Source: an uncultured Eubacterium sp. (lineage in GTDB: Bacteria > Bacillota > Clostridia > Lachnospirales > Lachnospiraceae). From it: DNA of 10,124 bases. Positions 7,493-10,124 of this stretch are shown in pieces. The position numbers and the translations under genes are program-made. Location of the stretch: contig CAJTZX010000081.1 of NCBI GenBank assembly GCA_910584345.1, forward strand, positions 1-10,124, given 5' to 3'. The notes under the pieces are model-generated. The model did not search any database. It worked only from the letters and a program-made list of their open reading frames with translations, and was not told the origin of the DNA. Numbering within the stretch: the first letter of the stretch is position 1; each line of letters starts with the position of its first letter.

Positions 7493-8467
7493 ATGAAAAA
7501 TTCATCCATTTATTACAGTGTCGGCCCACTTTTATACTGCCCAGGCAACCGGGAAACCATTGCGCCATCTATTATTCAGCAAAAATTTGGGAACCGCTTT
7601 TCCTTAGCGTTATGCTTAGAAGATACAATTAGCGACCAGCATGTAGCACAAGCCGAACATTGTCTGGCAGCATCCATCCAAAAAATTCACTGTGCTATGG
7701 AGCATACGTCATTTTACCTGCCGAAAATCTTTATCCGGGTACGACGTCCACAACAAATTTTACATATGATTGACCTGCTTGGCGACAGCAGACATCTTAT
7801 CTGTGGATTTATTCTTCCAAAATTTGCACCGGAAACCGCGGATGGCTACATACAGGCAATTATTACTGCTAACGAACAGTCCGGCCAGGCAATCTATCTG
7901 ATGCCAATTTATGAAAGTTCCTGCATCATAGATCTCCGCACCCGGTTTGATATCCTCTACGAATTAAAAGAAAAGCTCTCCGCAGTCGAAGAGCTTGTAC
8001 TGAATATCCGTGTCGGCGGAAATGATTTATGCCACCTGTTTTCCATTCGGCGTCATGAAAATGAATCTATCCATAAAATCCGGCCAGTTTCCGATATTTT
8101 TTCTGATATTCTCACCGTCTACGGTATGGATTACGTCGTATCCGGGCCGGTTTGGGAATATTATAACGGAAACGGCTGGAAGGAAGGCCTAATTAAGGAG
8201 CTTGCAGATGACAAACTATGCGGATTTATCGGTAAAACCGTCATCCATCCAAACCAGATTGATGTTGTAAATCGTGCATACCGTGTAACACAGAACGATT
8301 ATCTCGATGCGTGCAGCATTTTAAACTGGAACAACACGTCTGTCCGTGACGTATCCGCCAACCCCGCCGGAGAGCGTATGAATGAGAAAAAAACACATAC
8401 AAACTGGGCAAGGCAGACTCTTTTTATGGCAGAAGCATTTGGAATCACTCCATCTGATGCATCATGA
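7493..8467 (+). CDS. HpcH/HpaI aldolase / CitE-like TIM-barrel C-C bond lyase (Ter-associated type)
   Basis: Encodes 324 residues, soluble, with no signal peptide. The N-terminal SVGPLLYCPGNRE and LCLEDTI (E43-D44) match the CitE-like barrel. R82-R84 (IRVRR), LPKFAP (109-114), MPIYESS with E141, and RVGGNDL (173-179) follow in family order. The later FIGKTVIHPNQI (245-256) and the C-terminal MNEKKTHTNWARQTLFMAEAFGI are also typical. In this family the conserved acidic residues bind Mg2+ and the arginines bind the carboxylate of a CoA-ester or keto-acid substrate. The overall pattern (GGNDL with IRR, GPVWEYY, MNE near the end) fits the branch known as C-C_Bond_Lyase, frequently encoded with TerD-like and phosphoribosyltransferase genes in Ter stress clusters; none is present here. 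Citrate lyase subunit CitE itself is unlikely because citD and citF are absent. The substrate is unknown. It is divergent from the antiporter and convergent with the kinase gene, 5 bp apart. Confidence 0.85.
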   Translation: MKNSSIYYSVGPLLYCPGNRETIAPSIIQQKFGNRFSLALCLEDTISDQHVAQAEHCLAASIQKIHCAMEHTSFYLPKIFIRVRRPQQILHMIDLLGDSRHLICGFILPKFAPETADGYIQAIITANEQSGQAIYLMPIYESSCIIDLRTRFDILYELKEKLSAVEELVLNIRVGGNDLCHLFSIRRHENESIHKIRPVSDIFSDILTVYGMDYVVSGPVWEYYNGNGWKEGLIKELADDKLCGFIGKTVIHPNQIDVVNRAYRVTQNDYLDACSILNWNNTSVRDVSANPAGERMNEKKTHTNWARQTLFMAEAFGITPSDAS

Positions 8468-8472
8468 ACTTT

Positions 8473-9777
8473 TTAAGGAATATGCAAAATCAGCCGGAAG
8501 ATAAACACTCCATTATTGTTTTTAAAATCATATTCTCCATTATATTTCTCAGCCGCCCTGACAATGCTAAGCACACCGATACCTCCTGTAAATTCCGGCT
8601 TCGGCTCTCCATTTTTCATCTCGGTGTCGACCGTGCATGTATTGCTGCAGAAAATAACCAGTTTTTGTTTCTTTCTTTTTATCATTAAATGAATCAGACA
8701 ATCACTGTGCGGCTGATGCTTTTTTACTTCCATACATCCATAAATGGCATTTTCATATGCATTTGCCAGAATCGTTACCAGATCGATATTCGCAATCGTA
8801 AGATTCTGGCCCACATCTACATCCATCGTCACTTTAATCTGTTCCTGCCTTGCCCTTCTTGTATATGCCAAAAGAATATTGTTTACGGCAGTATTTGCAC
8901 AAATCACCTCAGCGCTGCCTTGCTCCGTCTCTTTTTGGTATTCTTTTAAGTACTGCAGCAGCTCTTCGTTTTGGCCCAGACGGGCATATTCGGCAATTAC
9001 CGCATTGTGATGGCGCACATCGTGCCGGATCTGCCTGCCAGACTCCACAAATTCTTCCTGCAGCTGCATATTTCGCTCAAGCAGCCTTTGATTCATTTTA
9101 ATAAGCTGGTTTTCCCTCTGATACTCCTTCTCTTTTCCAATATGCAGATACAGACGGAACACCAGAAGCTGCAAAGCTCCTGTCAGAAAAAAGTTTACGC
9201 AAATCTGAAACAGACGATAAGGCGTCTGCGTTGGAATATCCGGCTTCATAATAAATCCTATCCCAAACAAAATACTGAGAATCAAAACCGCCACACTGAA
9301 ATGATCCAATTCATTTTCCACATAAGAATTAAAACCCCGGATCGAACTTTTTACATATTTTTCTATCACAAATGCTAATAAAACAATAAGTACAATACGG
9401 ATGATAAGATCGGCCCATCGATTACTGTTAAAAAATAACATCGAAGCTTCTATTCCACCGATTAAAAATACAGCCAGCAGATAAAAGGTAAGCGCAAGCT
9501 TGTACATCGATAAAAAAACCGTATCACTGCTCATAAAGACCGAAAATACCGCAAAGCATATAAACATAGTAAATGCCACCAGCCTCACACAGCTCTCCCA
9601 GTCAATCATATACCAAATACAAGCCGCTGCAAGTAAAAAAGTACAAAAACATCCATAATAGATCACTGTCTTTTTTCTGCAAAAACGCGGCTCACTCATC
9701 AGTGAAAACAACAAGATCACCCCTGCAAGACTGATTGAAAAACGAAGAAATGCAAAATATACAGAACCGCCTAACAT
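8473..9777 (-). CDS. Sensor histidine kinase with GHKL ATPase domain (AgrC/ComD-like, HPK10 type)
   Basis: Encodes 434 residues. The N-terminal half has about six or seven membrane spans (roughly 5-27, 38-57, 66-85, 93-111, 122-141, 159-177 and 189-210). A coiled-coil-like linker follows (about 214-245). The phosphoacceptor motif RQIRHDVRHHN places the probable autophosphorylated histidine at H252. The GHKL ATPase domain follows: N-box LANAYENAI (337-345), GGIGVLSI (398-405) as the G-box, ending in FIFRLIL. This layout is that of peptide-sensing kinases such as AgrC, ComD and FsrC, whose partners are LytTR-type regulators. Neither a response regulator nor an AgrB/AgrD-like gene lies in the window, so the ligand and partner are unknown. 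The start at 9777 follows AGGAGG by about 10 bases. The stop codon is 5 bp from that of the convergent lyase gene, with no terminator between them. Upstream it adjoins the repeat element at 9883. Confidence 0.9.
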   Translation of the reverse strand: MLGGSVYFAFLRFSISLAGVILLFSLMSEPRFCRKKTVIYYGCFCTFLLAAACIWYMIDWESCVRLVAFTMFICFAVFSVFMSSDTVFLSMYKLALTFYLLAVFLIGGIEASMLFFNSNRWADLIIRIVLIVLLAFVIEKYVKSSIRGFNSYVENELDHFSVAVLILSILFGIGFIMKPDIPTQTPYRLFQICVNFFLTGALQLLVFRLYLHIGKEKEYQRENQLIKMNQRLLERNMQLQEEFVESGRQIRHDVRHHNAVIAEYARLGQNEELLQYLKEYQKETEQGSAEVICANTAVNNILLAYTRRARQEQIKVTMDVDVGQNLTIANIDLVTILANAYENAIYGCMEVKKHQPHSDCLIHLMIKRKKQKLVIFCSNTCTVDTEMKNGEPKPEFTGGIGVLSIVRAAEKYNGEYDFKNNNGVFIFRLILHIP

Positions 9778-9811
9778 TTCCTTTTATCCTCCTTTGTTAT
9801 TTTACTAAAGT

Positions 9812-9838
9812 ATTATAACAAAAAAACAGTCATTTCAC
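9812..9838 (-). promoter_or_regulatory. Probable extended -10 promoter of the histidine kinase gene
   Basis: On the minus strand TATAAT (plus 9812-9817) is preceded by TGT, forming an extended -10, like the GH3 promoter. The -35 region is weak; the best candidate is GTGAAA (plus 9833-9838) at 15 bases. The leader to the ATG at 9777 would be about 28 bases. The promoter lies between the gene and the repeat arm, so the kinase need not depend on transcription from the repeat. Confidence 0.6.
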
Positions 9839-9882
9839 ACTAAGCGGCGCAATCTGCACTTTTTTTGGTACATTTTGCATTG

Positions 9883-9983
9883 CTGTTTATCTCCAATGTC
9901 ATTAACTTAACGGATTTCCGAACGACTCTGCACCTGGCGGAGTGGTTTTGCCGGCCGGAACATCCTCTGAGCGGACTGGGGCA
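9883..9983 (+). repeat. Right copy of the dispersed repeat arm, inverted relative to 1-101
   Basis: This matches the reverse complement of 1-101 without gaps at about 90% identity. It contains a local hairpin at 9925-9943: a 7-bp stem (including one G-T pair) around loop ACCTG. The left copy forms this hairpin less well. The outer boundary near CTGTTTAT (9883-9890) is where similarity ends; no clear target-site duplication was seen. In the gene-free stretch 9778-10124, positions 9778-9882 hold only the kinase leader and promoter plus unremarkable A/T-rich sequence. From 9883 to the end everything belongs to this repeat element. Confidence 0.9.
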
Positions 9984-10124
9984 ACACTACGGTGAACTAA
10001 TCGCTAACTGCGACTAAGACGCTCAGCAAAGGCTTCGCGCCTAAGTCTTCGTAAGCGCTGGATTTCACCTCCGCTAAAAGCGCCCCTTGAACGTCCTTTC
10101 AGAGGATGTTCCGGCCGGCAAAAC
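9945..10124. repeat. Palindromic rod-shaped element: 26-bp perfect inverted arms around a folded core
   Basis: Positions 9945-9970 and 10099-10124 are perfect reverse complements over 26 bases, enclosing 128 bases. The core continues to pair in register towards its middle. The pairs are GGAC 9973-9976 with GTCC 10093-10096, GGGGC 9978-9982 with GCCCC 10082-10086, GGTGAA 9991-9996 with TTCACC 10064-10069, CGCT 10002-10005 with AGCG 10054-10057, ACTAAGAC 10013-10020 with GTCTTCGT 10045-10052 (one mismatch), and AGGC 10030-10033 with GCCT 10039-10042, closing a TTCGC loop. The right arm stops at the window edge and probably continues. No reading frame of note, no transposase and no terminal T-run were seen. 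It may be a MITE-like element or a transcribed structured RNA; I cannot name the family. Confidence 0.8.

Noticed and set aside
8455..8464. TGATGCATCA palindrome at the lyase stop, considered as a terminator
   Set aside because: It leaves no loop and has no G/C-rich stem or suitable T-run; recorded only as part of the convergent-end observation.
9830..9880. 16-codon minus-strand frame beginning MQNVPKK upstream of the kinase, considered as a signal-peptide precursor
   Set aside because: It lies upstream of the kinase promoter, has only a poorly spaced GGAG, and lacks the leader, core and charged tail of AgrD-like peptides. It is most likely chance.
9883..10124. CRISPR array or insertion sequence at the right edge
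   Set aside because: There are no regularly spaced direct repeats with spacers, and no transposase frame. The repeats are inverted arms around one core.

Overview
The window looks like chromosomal DNA of a gut-type Firmicute, most likely a Lachnospiraceae relative (Blautia, Dorea, Roseburia or Butyrivibrio-like). This is inferred from strong AGGAGG-type ribosome sites, A/T-rich promoters, a circularly permuted GH3 glucosidase of the type described in Butyrivibrio and Ruminococcus, a DUF1622 membrane protein and an AgrC-type GHKL kinase. No rRNA or tRNA gene, transposase, integrase, phage gene or CRISPR array was seen.

Positions 114-6003 hold three minus-strand genes that read as one operon, transcribed right to left. 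They are a permuted GH3 beta-glucosidase (3601-6003), a small DUF1622 membrane protein (3207-3533) and a GH2 beta-galactosidase of LacZ type (114-3164). A consensus-like promoter with an extended -10 lies at 6079-6106, just upstream of the GH3 gene. Both enzymes lack signal peptides, so they should hydrolyse imported beta-glucosides and beta-galactosides in the cytoplasm. The window contains no sugar transporter or sugar-responsive regulator for them.

Positions 6113-8467 hold a divergent pair. A CPA2-type Na+(K+)/H+ antiporter (6113-7300, minus) faces a HpcH/CitE-like TIM-barrel lyase (7493-8467, plus) across a 192-bp spacer. That spacer carries back-to-back promoters, a tandem 11-bp repeat touching the antiporter -35 box, and a 12-bp palindrome just downstream of the lyase -10 box. 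The lyase resembles the family found in tellurium-resistance-like (Ter) stress clusters, but no Ter gene accompanies it here.

Positions 8473-9777 hold an AgrC/ComD-like sensor histidine kinase (minus). It ends only 5 bp from the convergent lyase gene and has no response regulator or peptide-precursor gene in view.

The least ordinary signal is non-coding. A 101-bp sequence at the left edge (1-101) recurs inverted at the right (9883-9983) at about 90% ungapped identity, so the six genes sit between inverted copies of a dispersed repeat. The right-hand copy is the left arm of a larger palindromic element. Its 26-bp arm segment (9945-9970) is repeated as a perfect inverted copy at the window's last 26 bases (10099-10124). 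The 128-bp core between them also folds into a series of nested short stems ending in a small loop near 10034-10038. This could be a MITE-like element or a transcribed structured RNA. I do not recognise it as a named family.
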